NCBI RefSeq assembly: GCF_934294775.1
Contig: NZ_CAKRAH010000040.1
Location: forward strand, 1 to 25,301
Source: an uncultured Dorea sp.
Lineage (GTDB): Bacteria > Bacillota > Clostridia > Lachnospirales > Lachnospiraceae
Direction of reading: 5' to 3'
DNA length: 25,301 bases
The number at the start of each line of letters is the position of its first letter. Within the stretch, counting starts at the first letter, position 1. This document shows positions 16,647 through 23,903 of this stretch, one piece after another. Both the position numbers and the translations under genes were made by a program. The notes beneath the pieces were generated by a model. The model saw only the letters and a list, made by a program, of their open reading frames with translations, was not told the origin of the DNA and ran no database searches.

Positions 16647-17764
16647 GACTCCTCCTGTTCTTTTTCACACACCTGACATGTAATCTTAATATCCTCCCCG
16701 ATCTGACAGATATCTGTATATTTTAATTTCACTGCTTCGGAAGGAATATCAACTCCGATGCCTTCCACCGGTGTCTTACTATTCATGCCGCCAAATATCT
16801 TTGGTGCGATAAAGGCTTGTACTTCTTTTACGATTCCTGCCCGCAGCGCACTGTCATTTAACGTTCCTCCTCCTTCCAGAAGGATACTGTCAATGCCTTC
16901 ATTTCCAAGCTCATGCATCAGTTTCTTAAGATCTATCTGACAATTCTCATCCGGACAGCAGATAGTCTCTACTCCCATGGCATGTAATATATCTGTTTTT
17001 TCTTGTTTCTCTTTGTCATTTCCAAAATCCGCATAAGCTACGATTGTCCGGTACTTTCCTGCACTTTTTACAATCTGACTGTCAAGCGGAATTCTAAGCT
17101 TACTGTCACACAGAATCCTGACCGGGCTTTTCAAACCTTCTACCCGGACATTCAACATTGGATCATCCGCAAGCACGGTTCCGATACCGGCCATGATTCC
17201 CATATACCGGTGGCGCATCTGCTGTACTTCTGCTCTTGCTGCTTCCCCGGTAATCCATTTTGATGCGCCTGTTTTCGTCGCAATCTTTCCATCCAGCGTC
17301 ATTGCATATTTCATCACCACATAAGGCGTCTTCGTTGTAATATAATGGAAAAATACCGGATTGAGGCGGTCACATTCGTCTCTCATAAAATCTTCTGTTA
17401 CGGTAACACCAGCCTCTCTCAGTATCCGTACACCTTTTCCAGCTACTTCCGGATTTGGATCTCTGGAACCAATCACTACTTTTTTAATCTTTTGTTCAAT
17501 AATTGCTTCTGTACATGGTGGAGTCTTACCATAATGGCAGCAAGGTTCCAGTGTAACATACAACGTTGCGCCTTCCGCTGATTCTGTAAGAGATGCGAGT
17601 GCATTACGTTCTGCATGAAGTTCTCCGCATTTTCTATGATAACCTTCTCCTATGATCCTCCCATCTTTTACAATTACTGCACCTACCATTGGATTCGGAT
17701 TCGTCCAGCCTTCTCCTTTTTGGGCCAGCTGGATTGCCCGGAGCATGTAATCTTTATCTGTCAC
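16628..17764 (-). CDS. ribD: Bifunctional pyrimidine deaminase / reductase
   Basis: RibD deaminates and then reduces the GTP cyclohydrolase II product. The N-terminal deaminase domain (about 1-145) has the zinc site HAERNAL and EPCCHYGKTPPC. The reductase domain (about 146-365) begins with VVMKYAMTLDGKIAT and contains GIGTVLADDP and the nucleotide-binding LLEGGGTLN. The length, 378 residues, is slightly above the usual 360 because of a short charged tail that overlaps ribE. The start is GTG with AAGGA 5 bases upstream. It is the first gene of the rib operon, behind an FMN riboswitch and two terminator-like hairpins. Confidence 0.97.
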   Translation of the reverse strand: MTDKDYMLRAIQLAQKGEGWTNPNPMVGAVIVKDGRIIGEGYHRKCGELHAERNALASLTESAEGATLYVTLEPCCHYGKTPPCTEAIIEQKIKKVVIGSRDPNPEVAGKGVRILREAGVTVTEDFMRDECDRLNPVFFHYITTKTPYVVMKYAMTLDGKIATKTGASKWITGEAARAEVQQMRHRYMGIMAGIGTVLADDPMLNVRVEGLKSPVRILCDSKLRIPLDSQIVKSAGKYRTIVAYADFGNDKEKQEKTDILHAMGVETICCPDENCQIDLKKLMHELGNEGIDSILLEGGGTLNDSALRAGIVKEVQAFIAPKIFGGMNSKTPVEGIGVDIPSEAVKLKYTDICQIGEDIKITCQVCEKEQEESCLQES

Positions 17765-17778
17765 TTCTATTCCTTCTT

Positions 17779-17814
17779 TCTTATTTCAATTCTTATTTCA
17801 ATTCTTATTTTGAT
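17779..17814 (-). repeat. Three tandem 12-bp repeats in the ribD leader
   Basis: TCTTATTTCAAT occurs twice in tandem (17779-17790, 17791-17802), followed by the variant TCTTATTTTGAT (17803-17814). The array ends a few bases before the ribD ribosome binding site. Such arrays can change copy number by slippage and shift the spacing of the leader structures. Confidence 0.8.
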
Positions 17815-17834
17815 ATACAAAAGAACAGCTTTTC

Positions 17835-17882
17835 TTGCATACTTTACTATGCAAAAACCCCCTGTAGATTATCTACAGGGGG
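17835..17882 (-). terminator. Second terminator-like hairpin before ribD
   Basis: On the minus strand an 11-bp GC-rich stem (CCCCCTGTAGA and its perfect complement, 17858-17868 and 17872-17882, three-base loop) is followed at once by TTTTT, then by a small hairpin with TTGCATA and TATGCAA arms at 17835-17854. It has every feature of an intrinsic terminator although it lies inside the rib leader, downstream of the riboswitch terminator. Confidence 0.75.
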
Positions 17883-17933
17883 CACGATTTGTTTTACAAA
17901 ATTGATAAATGTTTCTCTAAAATATTATTTTAC

Positions 17934-17969
17934 AAAAAGCTCTGAAATGGATTACCATCTCAGAGCTTT
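17934..17969 (-). terminator. FMN-riboswitch-controlled terminator
   Basis: On the minus strand AAAGCTCTGAGATGG (17955-17969) pairs with CCATTTCAGAGCTTT (17936-17950) around a four-base loop, ending in a T-run. It starts about 36 bases after the riboswitch, the normal place for the FMN-stabilised terminator. Confidence 0.88.
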
Positions 17970-18005
17970 GATACTACATTCATTGCAAAACTTAACTGTA
18001 CCATC

Positions 18006-18112
18006 ATCTTCTCTCATCCAGACTGTACTGTCGGCTCCGGAATCTCACCGGATCATACCTTTCGGCTCGCGGGCTTTACCGCCGGTAGGGAACTTCACCC
18101 TGCCCTGAAGAT
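18006..18112 (-). promoter_or_regulatory. FMN riboswitch (RFN element)
   Basis: On the minus strand the P1 arms are ATCTTC and GAAGAT. Between them lie the invariant RFN blocks: AGGGCAGGGTGAAGTTCCC, ACCGGCGGTAAAGCCCGCGA, CCGGTGAGATTCCGG, and GCCGACAGTACAGTCTGGAT with GAGAGAAGAT. FMN binding shuts down transcription of riboflavin biosynthesis or transport genes; here ribDEBAH follows. All conserved core blocks appear present. Confidence 0.97.
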
Positions 18113-18124
18113 ATCTTTTCTTTT

Positions 18125-18153
18125 ATCTTAGTACTTTATATGTGCTTTGTAAA
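18125..18153 (-). promoter_or_regulatory. Promoter of the rib operon
   Basis: On the minus strand TTTACA (18148-18153) and TAAGAT (18125-18130) are separated by exactly 17 bases. The predicted start, near 18118, is a few bases before the riboswitch P1 stem. Confidence 0.7.
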
Positions 18154-18162
18154 GTAAAATTT

Positions 18163-18267
18163 CTATTTCTTTTTCCATATTATTGCAAAATCCGGAAATT
18201 CCTTATCTACAGAATCTGCCACCGGCTTCAATTGTCCGAAACATTTTCCTCTAATCTCAATTACAAA
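18163..18267 (-). pseudogene. Possible decayed C-terminal gene fragment
   Basis: A 34-codon minus-strand frame between stops reads FVIEIRGKCFGQLKPVADS and then VDKEFPDFAIIWKKK. The composition is protein-like but there is no start codon or ribosome binding site, and I do not recognise the family. It lies between the kinase gene and the rib promoter. The rest of 18154-18328 shows nothing supported. Confidence 0.25.
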
Positions 18268-18328
18268 CTATGAAATTTCATTCGCTACTACCTCTCTTTT
18301 GTAATATTCCTTTATTAATTATAATCCT

Positions 18329-19144
18329 CTATGTTTTCAAAAACAAATACAGGTATTTTCTCATTTGTGCAAATATAATCGTTTCCACACGTTGTCTTAT
18401 CTCTTCCGGATATTCTTCTGCATTTGAAAGCAATTCCGTCACGTCTTTTTTCGTAAACCGGAACTTTAAATTTATTTTATATAAAGATTCCGAAATATCT
18501 AATTGTTCATCAAATTCGTTGCATATTGTTTTTGACTGAACCTTGCCCATAAGTGTATAAATATCTCCCGCCAAAGGATAATCCATCGTTGTATCTGCCA
18601 GCAGTCCTGCTCCATTATCAAAAATCGGGCAGTATGCATAATCACCTTTTCCATTCATCAGAACTGCTATGTTATGTGTATGCCGGTCTTCATTCAAGAA
18701 AAAAGCATCTATTGTCAGCAGTTTGTTCATATATATTCCATAATTCTGAAGTCCAGTCATCCGTTCCACCTGCTGTACTAAGAAACGTAATCTTTCTTCA
18801 TGATCTGGTATTCTGTACAGGCTTTTATACAAACTTTCCCCGAAAAAATTATGAAAGAGCCTCTCTAAAGTTATAATCTGCCAGTCTTCATTCAGAAATT
18901 TTTTACTCTTTGCTCCATTATAAACCATCGTTCCATATTTGATTTCTTCCAGGTCATAACATACAAATTCTTGTTCAGCCAACGTAGACTTTTTCAGAAG
19001 ATGCGATATCATATACTCTGCCAGTCCTTCGTATCCTGTATAATCCGCTTTGTACCAGATTCCATTGTTCTCCCACTTTAGCTGATTTCCTTTTGATGAC
19101 TGTCTCTCATTTGACCTGATATTCTGCTCAAAAAGTTCTACCAT
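18329..19144 (-). CDS. HipA-family protein kinase, stand-alone kinase core
   Basis: This 271-residue protein matches the kinase core of HipA-type serine/threonine kinases without the usual N-terminal subdomain. Residues 16-23 (SSKGNQLK) align with the HipA loop S-x-x-G-x-Q-x-K that carries the autophosphorylation serine. Lys32 (GIWYKAD) is a candidate ATP-binding lysine. Asp153 and Asn158 in NEDRHTHN are the catalytic and metal-binding pair. Asp176 in PIFDNGAG takes the DFG-like position. HipA and HipT phosphorylate aminoacyl-tRNA synthetases; the target here is unknown. The gene begins 4 bases after the XRE regulator, the order antitoxin-then-toxin. All catalytic residues seem intact, so it is probably active. 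Confidence 0.8.
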   Translation of the reverse strand: MVELFEQNIRSNERQSSKGNQLKWENNGIWYKADYTGYEGLAEYMISHLLKKSTLAEQEFVCYDLEEIKYGTMVYNGAKSKKFLNEDWQIITLERLFHNFFGESLYKSLYRIPDHEERLRFLVQQVERMTGLQNYGIYMNKLLTIDAFFLNEDRHTHNIAVLMNGKGDYAYCPIFDNGAGLLADTTMDYPLAGDIYTLMGKVQSKTICNEFDEQLDISESLYKINLKFRFTKKDVTELLSNAEEYPEEIRQRVETIIFAQMRKYLYLFLKT

Positions 19145-19148
19145 TCAT

Positions 19149-19697
19149 CTACCTCTCTATACGGATCCAAAAATCATCCTCTGCCATCCGGCCTTCTGTC
19201 TTCTCTATAATCATAACCGGATCGTAAAATGGCAGTCCCAGATCTTTCAATATCAGTTTCATCTTATCTCTGCTTTCCGGGAAACATCTGGACTCCAGAA
19301 ATTCCATGTACTGATTATAATCCGGCTCTTCTACAACCCCAAATGCACGAAACATAATCTTATCTGTATAATTTTTTATTTTCACTTTTCGTTCCCGTTC
19401 ATTCACATCAATCAAAGTACATACCTCCCGACCATACATATACCAGATTCTGAGAGGCCACACTTTTTCCGGAACTTTAACTTCCTGTTCATATTCCGGG
19501 TACTTCTGCACCATCTTAAGAAATGGAACAATTGGTCCGCGGATAACGTCTTCACTTCTCTCCCAACGCTCTACTGTCGGTTTTGAACAATTGACAAATT
19601 CCGCAAATTCTTTCTGTGTCAGGTGTAATTCTTTTCGGATTCTCTTGATTTCCTTTGCGGTTGTGTATTCTGGTGTTATAAATAATCTTTCTCTCAT
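19149..19697 (-). CDS. XRE-type HTH protein with HipS-like C-terminal domain
   Basis: The 182-residue protein has an N-terminal helix-turn-helix at about 14-48 (IKRIRKELHLTQKEFAEF then CSKPTVERWE), the pattern of HipB/MqsA-type antitoxin DNA-binding domains. The C-terminal half (about 81-182) is separate: a strand CTLIDVNERERKVKIKNYT, then FLESRCFPESRDKMKL, then PFYDPVMIIEKTEGRMAED. By eye this last part resembles the HipA N-terminal subdomain, which has an F-x-NLLPDS, RD, FD, GRDSVGA progression. If so the protein combines HipB and HipS functions and would neutralise the adjacent kinase. GAAGG lies before the ATG; a promoter and palindromes lie upstream. Confidence 0.75.
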   Translation of the reverse strand: MRERLFITPEYTTAKEIKRIRKELHLTQKEFAEFVNCSKPTVERWERSEDVIRGPIVPFLKMVQKYPEYEQEVKVPEKVWPLRIWYMYGREVCTLIDVNERERKVKIKNYTDKIMFRAFGVVEEPDYNQYMEFLESRCFPESRDKMKLILKDLGLPFYDPVMIIEKTEGRMAEDDFWIRIER

Positions 19698-19737
19698 AGT
19701 CTCACCTTCTGATTTATAAGATACCCGTTTTTTCTTT

Positions 19738-19766
19738 ATTAAATCACAAGTTTTATCATTTGTAAA
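19738..19766 (-). promoter_or_regulatory. Promoter of the HTH-kinase pair
   Basis: On the minus strand TTTACA (19761-19766) and TTTAAT (19738-19743) are 17 bases apart. The expected start is about 40 bases before the HTH gene. Confidence 0.6.
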
Positions 19767-19777
19767 TAAAAGTAATC

Positions 19778-19833
19778 AAAATAATGGTTTTTTGTTGTGT
19801 TAAAACCATTATTTTAATTGTTTTTGAACAATT
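19778..19833. promoter_or_regulatory. Two palindromes upstream of the HTH-kinase promoter
   Basis: AAAATAATGGTTTT (19778-19791) and its perfect complement (19802-19815) form a 14-bp-arm palindrome. Next to it AATTGTT (19816-19822) and AACAATT (19827-19833) form a second. Both lie just upstream of the -35 hexamer. They are candidate operators for the HTH protein; alternatively the first is a hairpin from read-through out of nadA. Confidence 0.5.
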
Positions 19834-19848
19834 CAACTGTATTCCGTT

Positions 19849-19884
19849 AAAAAAGACTTCATATCCCCTGTTAGATACGAAGTC
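19849..19884 (-). terminator. Intrinsic terminator after nadA
   Basis: On the minus strand GACTTCGTATC pairs with GATATGAAGTC (19874-19884 and 19855-19865) and is followed by six T residues (19849-19854). A weaker hairpin, CGGGACA/TGTCCCG at 19938-19965, lies nearer nadA. Together they close the five-gene cluster. Confidence 0.8.
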
Positions 19885-19985
19885 TTTCTATGTGTAATCC
19901 AATTGTGTAATCAAATTTTTCTTCTTACTTGGGCCACCGGGACACTAAAAAAACCCCTTGTCCCGTCCCCCTGGCTTACCCTGGC

Positions 19986-20900
19986 TTATTGTGCTGCCAG
20001 CTTCAGCATCTTCTCCAGTGGAAGTGCTGCTTTCTGGCGCATCTCTTCACCGAGATTGACCTCCGGCTGCATAGTCTCGAGTGCTTCTTTTACACCTTCC
20101 AGACGTACCATCTTCATATTCGGACAGAACTGTCTGTGTCCTACCGAGTAGAACTTCTTCTCTGGATTCTTCTGGTGCAGTTCATAGAACACACCCATCT
20201 CGGTACAGATGATAAATGTATTATTATCTGACTTTGTCGCATAATCGATGATCTGTGATGTGCTTCCGATAAAATCGGATAATTCCAGAATATCTCCCGT
20301 ACATTCCGGATGTGTCAGTACAAGTGCTTCCGGATGTGCTTCTTTGGCTTTCTGAAGTTCTTCTTTATGGATGCTCTTATGTACGTGGCAGAATCCATCA
20401 TTGAAGATAAAGTGCTTCTCAGGAAGCTGGCTTGCCACATAACGGCCAAGGTTCTCATCCGGGATAAAGAAGATATCTTTATTCGGAAGATTCTTTACAA
20501 TCTTCAGTGCATTGGATGATGTTACACAGACGTCGGATTCTGCTTTGATCTCGGCAGTCGAGTTCACATAACAGACTACGGATACATCCGGATATTCTTT
20601 TCTTACTTCTCTGATCTTGTCCACATCTACCATATGTGCCATCGGACAGTCTGCATGACCGTCTGCCATTACGACTCTCTTCTCAGGGTTTAGGATTTTC
20701 GCACTTTCTCCCATGAAAGATACGCCGCAGAAAATGATTGTGCTTTCCGGCACTTTTGTTGCGATCTCTGCAAGATAATAAGAGTCTCCTACATAATCTG
20801 CAATCTCCTGTACTTCCCCATCTACATAATAATGTGCCAGGATAACAGCATCTTTTTCTTTTTTCAGTTTCTGGATTTCGCTTTTGATTTCTTCGTTCAT
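19986..20900 (-). CDS. nadA: Quinolinate synthase A
   Basis: NadA condenses iminoaspartate and dihydroxyacetone phosphate to quinolinate in de novo NAD synthesis and needs a [4Fe-4S] cluster. The 304 residues are normal for the short form. Cluster cysteines are Cys85 (HADCPMAH), Cys171 (DGFCHVH) and Cys259 (QFCPNMK). Substrate motifs AHYYVDGEVQEIAD and CVTSSNA are present. The usual partners nadB and nadC are not in the window, which is unusual. The gene follows the C39-like gene by 15 bases and is last in the cluster. A GAGGTG ribosome binding site lies about 11 bases before the ATG. Confidence 0.96.
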   Translation of the reverse strand: MNEEIKSEIQKLKKEKDAVILAHYYVDGEVQEIADYVGDSYYLAEIATKVPESTIIFCGVSFMGESAKILNPEKRVVMADGHADCPMAHMVDVDKIREVRKEYPDVSVVCYVNSTAEIKAESDVCVTSSNALKIVKNLPNKDIFFIPDENLGRYVASQLPEKHFIFNDGFCHVHKSIHKEELQKAKEAHPEALVLTHPECTGDILELSDFIGSTSQIIDYATKSDNNTFIICTEMGVFYELHQKNPEKKFYSVGHRQFCPNMKMVRLEGVKEALETMQPEVNLGEEMRQKAALPLEKMLKLAAQ

Positions 20901-20915
20901 TTCAAACTTTCACCT

Positions 20916-21536
20916 CTAAATAAAGTATTCGATGGTCTCTTCCTCCGTAAGCCTGGTCTTTTCATTAAATAAGATCACAGCTTCTCTCCCATCGTACGGT
21001 CCTAGGGAATACATGTTAAGTGCTGTCTTATTAAAATACTTCCATGGAACGATCCGGTTGCAACAGGCCGGCTGATCCAGAACTCTTATGATATCCTTCT
21101 GTTCATAATCCTGGTCGCAATAATAAGGATCAAACATCCGTACATTCTCACCTTCCACTCCGGTTAAAAGTACGTAATGCCATTCATCTGTATACAGACG
21201 TAAAACCACGGCACCTCCGCGTTTTAGTGCATCGTTCACATAACTTTCATTTCCGATATAGACGGATTTTCCGGACAGATATTTGCTGGAAACAGCCAGT
21301 TTATCGATATTGCCCATACTGTTCAGCCAGTTACTTAAGAACATCATTGCCGCACAGGAAGTCCCGCTCTCACCTGGATTACCGTCGGAACTATAACAGT
21401 CCAGACAATATAGCATAATATTTCTAAGTATCTCCGGCGGAATCTCCTCCCTCTCAAACAAAAAGCTGATAGCATTCTGCATGGTTGTCGGTCCGCAGTC
21501 ATACTCGGAAAATTGATAGTGCAATGGATTCTTCAT
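20916..21536 (-). CDS. C39-like cysteine-peptidase-fold protein
   Basis: The 206-residue protein begins with YDCGPTTMQNAISFL, the nucleophile segment of papain-like C39 domains (Cys14). His120 in DEWHYVLLTG and Asp136 in RMFDPYY complete a triad in the usual order, with the typical GGAVVLRL strand before the His. There is no signal peptide, transmembrane segment or ABC transporter domain, so it is not a bacteriocin exporter; a cytoplasmic peptidase, amidohydrolase or acyl-transferase of the BtrH/C39-2 type is possible. It lies 30 bases after the aminotransferase gene and 15 before nadA. AGAAGGG precedes the ATG. A link to NAD or sulfur metabolism is only positional. Confidence 0.75.
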   Translation of the reverse strand: MKNPLHYQFSEYDCGPTTMQNAISFLFEREEIPPEILRNIMLYCLDCYSSDGNPGESGTSCAAMMFLSNWLNSMGNIDKLAVSSKYLSGKSVYIGNESYVNDALKRGGAVVLRLYTDEWHYVLLTGVEGENVRMFDPYYCDQDYEQKDIIRVLDQPACCNRIVPWKYFNKTALNMYSLGPYDGREAVILFNEKTRLTEEETIEYFI

Positions 21537-21566
21537 GAAAAATTCCCTTCTTTAACGTATTCTCAC

Positions 21567-22742
21567 TTACCTATCATGCACCGATTCAGCCAGTTGTGTC
21601 AATGCCTGTTTTAAAATTTCTCGTGGACACGCAATATTTATACGCTCAAATCCTTCTCCGTCCGGTCCAAACATCGCCCCACTGTCAAGCCAGAGCTTTG
21701 CTTTGTTCTCTACCAGGTCTTTTAACTGCTCTTCTTTCATGCCAAGACTCTTAAAGTCCAGCCACAGAAGATAGGTACCTTCCGGCTCTGTCAGCTTGAT
21801 CTCCGGAAGATTTTCTTTTAAAAATGTACGGACGTAATCCAGGTTCTCTGCCAGATAGAGTTTTAATTCTTTCAACCATTCTTCACCTGTTTCGTACGCT
21901 GCCTGGCATGCTACCAGTCCCATCAGGTTCACCTGACTGTATCCGGCTGCCGTCACTTCTGCCTGGAATCTTGCACGAAGTTCCGGATTCGAAATCCAGA
22001 TATTCGAAATCTGAAGTCCGGCGATGTTAAATGTCTTACTTGGTGCAGTACATGTAGTAGTGATCGCTGCATATCTTTCATCCAACGATGCGAATACATG
22101 GTGTACATTGTCTCCATATGTGAAATCACTGTGGATCTCATCGCTGACTATCAGTACGTTGTGTTTCAGACAGATATCTCCGATCTTACGAAGCTCCCAT
22201 TCTTTCCATACACGTCCAACCGGGTTGTGCGGACTGCACATTAAGAATAATTTTACGTTTTCATCTACGATCTTCTGCTCGAATTCTTCGAAGTTGATCT
22301 TGTAATGTCCGTCTACCTGCTGAAGTGGATTATTGATCAGTCTTCTGTGATTATCTGTGATCACCTCGCTGAATGGATAATATACCGGCTGCTGCAGAAG
22401 CACTGCGTCGCCCTCTTCTGTATAAGCTTTCACTGCCATAGCAAGTGCAAATACCACGCCCGGTGTCTTGATCAGCCATTCTTTTTCCACTTTCCATCCG
22501 AAATGTTTCTCATACCATCCGGCTGCTGCCTGGAAATAATCGTCTTTTCCTTCGCTGTATCCGTAAATTCCATGAGCAACTGCTTCACTTAATCTTTCCT
22601 GGATTCCCGGTGCTGTCGGGAAATCCATATCTGCTACCCAGAGCGGAAGCATATCATCGCTTCTTCCTCTTTCTTTTGCAAAATCATATTTCAGACATTT
22701 TGTTCCATGTCTGTCTACTACTTTATCAAAATCGAACTTCAT
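21567..22742 (-). CDS. PLP-dependent C-S beta-lyase, MalY/PatB type
   Basis: This 391-residue fold-type I PLP enzyme matches the MalY/PatB branch: PLWVADMDFPTAPGI near the N-terminus, YGYSEG, CSPHNPVGRVW, VSDEIHSDF with Asp201 contacting the PLP nitrogen, and the Schiff-base Lys236 in APSKTFNIAGL. Members cleave cystathionine or cysteine to homocysteine or sulfide, pyruvate and ammonia, and some act as aminotransferases. It starts 12 bases after the preceding gene ends, in an operon with another PLP sulfur enzyme. AGGAGG lies before the ATG. Confidence 0.9.
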   Translation of the reverse strand: MKFDFDKVVDRHGTKCLKYDFAKERGRSDDMLPLWVADMDFPTAPGIQERLSEAVAHGIYGYSEGKDDYFQAAAGWYEKHFGWKVEKEWLIKTPGVVFALAMAVKAYTEEGDAVLLQQPVYYPFSEVITDNHRRLINNPLQQVDGHYKINFEEFEQKIVDENVKLFLMCSPHNPVGRVWKEWELRKIGDICLKHNVLIVSDEIHSDFTYGDNVHHVFASLDERYAAITTTCTAPSKTFNIAGLQISNIWISNPELRARFQAEVTAAGYSQVNLMGLVACQAAYETGEEWLKELKLYLAENLDYVRTFLKENLPEIKLTEPEGTYLLWLDFKSLGMKEEQLKDLVENKAKLWLDSGAMFGPDGEGFERINIACPREILKQALTQLAESVHDR

Positions 22743-22754
22743 CTGTATATCCTC

Positions 22755-23900
22755 CTACGCAAGTGCCTGTTCAAGATCTGCGATTAGATCATCTGTATTT
22801 TCAATTCCAACTGACAATCTTAAGAAATCTTCTGTGATTCCAAGCTTCTCTCTTACTTCTACCGGCAGATCTCCATGTGTCTGAAGCATCGGGTAAGTGA
22901 TCAGTGACTCTACGCCTCCGAGACTTTCCGCATAAGCGATCAGTTTCACACTTTCCAGGAGTTTCCTTGCTGTTGCTTCACTGTCTACTTTGAAAGAAAT
23001 CATACTTCCGAATCCGCTTGCCTGTGATGCATTTACTTCATATCCCGGATGCTCTTTCAAGCCTACATAATAGACCTGTTTTACTTTTTTATGTCCTTTT
23101 AACCAGTTCGCAATCTTCATCGCATTATCCTGCTGTGCTCTTAATCTTACAGACAATGTCTTAATTCCACGCAAGATCAGATAGCTGTCAAATGGTGCAA
23201 GACAGCTTCCGACTGTCTTATATATATAACGGATCTTCTTCGCTGTCTCTTCATCCGCCGAACACAGGAATCCTGCCAGTGTGTCATTATGTCCGCCAAG
23301 GAATTTTGTTCCACTGTGGATAACCAGATCTGCTCCCAGTTCAATCGGTCTTTGAAATAATGGTGAAAGAAATGTATTGTCAACGATAATCTTCAGATCA
23401 TGTTTATCTGCGATTTCTTTCATCTTTCTGAGATCTGTGACACGCATGGTCGGGTTACTTGGTGTCTCGATATAAAGTGCTTTTGTATTCTCCCGGATAC
23501 CTGCTTCTACAAGATCTGCATCCGCAGTATCTACATAAGAGAACTCCAATCCCCTCTTCCCGCCGACAGATTCAAACATTCTGACAGAACCGCCATACAG
23601 ATCATCTGTACAAAGGATATGATCCCCGCGGTCAAATAACTCCAGACAAAGACCTACCGCAGCCATGCCATTTGCGCATGCTACAGTATCTACCGCACCT
23701 TCCAGTGCCGACATCGTATGCTCAAGCTCTGTTCTTGTCGGGTTGCTCTCTCTTGTGTAGTCGTAGCCTGTAGATTTTCCAATTCCAGGGTGTGCAAATG
23801 TTGCTGCCTGGTAGATCGGTACTGCTACCGAACCGTAAGAATGTGTTTTTTCATCTGTTCCGTTTCCGTGTATACATCGTGTCTCAAATCCGTAATTCAT
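22755..23900 (-). CDS. Cys/Met-metabolism PLP enzyme, cystathionine gamma-synthase/lyase type
   Basis: The 381-residue protein belongs to the trans-sulfuration PLP family: FETRCIHG, VPIYQAATF, YDYTRESNPTRTELE, VDNTFLSPLFQRP and the Schiff-base Lys199 in HSGTKFLGGHND, ending in LRLSVGIENTDDLI. The family includes cystathionine gamma-synthase, cystathionine beta- and gamma-lyases and methionine gamma-lyase, and the exact activity cannot be told by eye. It starts 3 bases after the rhodanese-TtcA gene and precedes the MalY-like gene, so two PLP C-S enzymes are co-transcribed. AGAGG precedes the ATG. Confidence 0.92.
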   Translation of the reverse strand: MNYGFETRCIHGNGTDEKTHSYGSVAVPIYQAATFAHPGIGKSTGYDYTRESNPTRTELEHTMSALEGAVDTVACANGMAAVGLCLELFDRGDHILCTDDLYGGSVRMFESVGGKRGLEFSYVDTADADLVEAGIRENTKALYIETPSNPTMRVTDLRKMKEIADKHDLKIIVDNTFLSPLFQRPIELGADLVIHSGTKFLGGHNDTLAGFLCSADEETAKKIRYIYKTVGSCLAPFDSYLILRGIKTLSVRLRAQQDNAMKIANWLKGHKKVKQVYYVGLKEHPGYEVNASQASGFGSMISFKVDSEATARKLLESVKLIAYAESLGGVESLITYPMLQTHGDLPVEVREKLGITEDFLRLSVGIENTDDLIADLEQALA

Positions 23901-23903
23901 TAT

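Noticed and set aside
19892..19917. Direct repeat TGTGTAATC, two copies
   Set aside because: Two nine-base copies in AT-rich DNA with no wider pattern can arise by chance.
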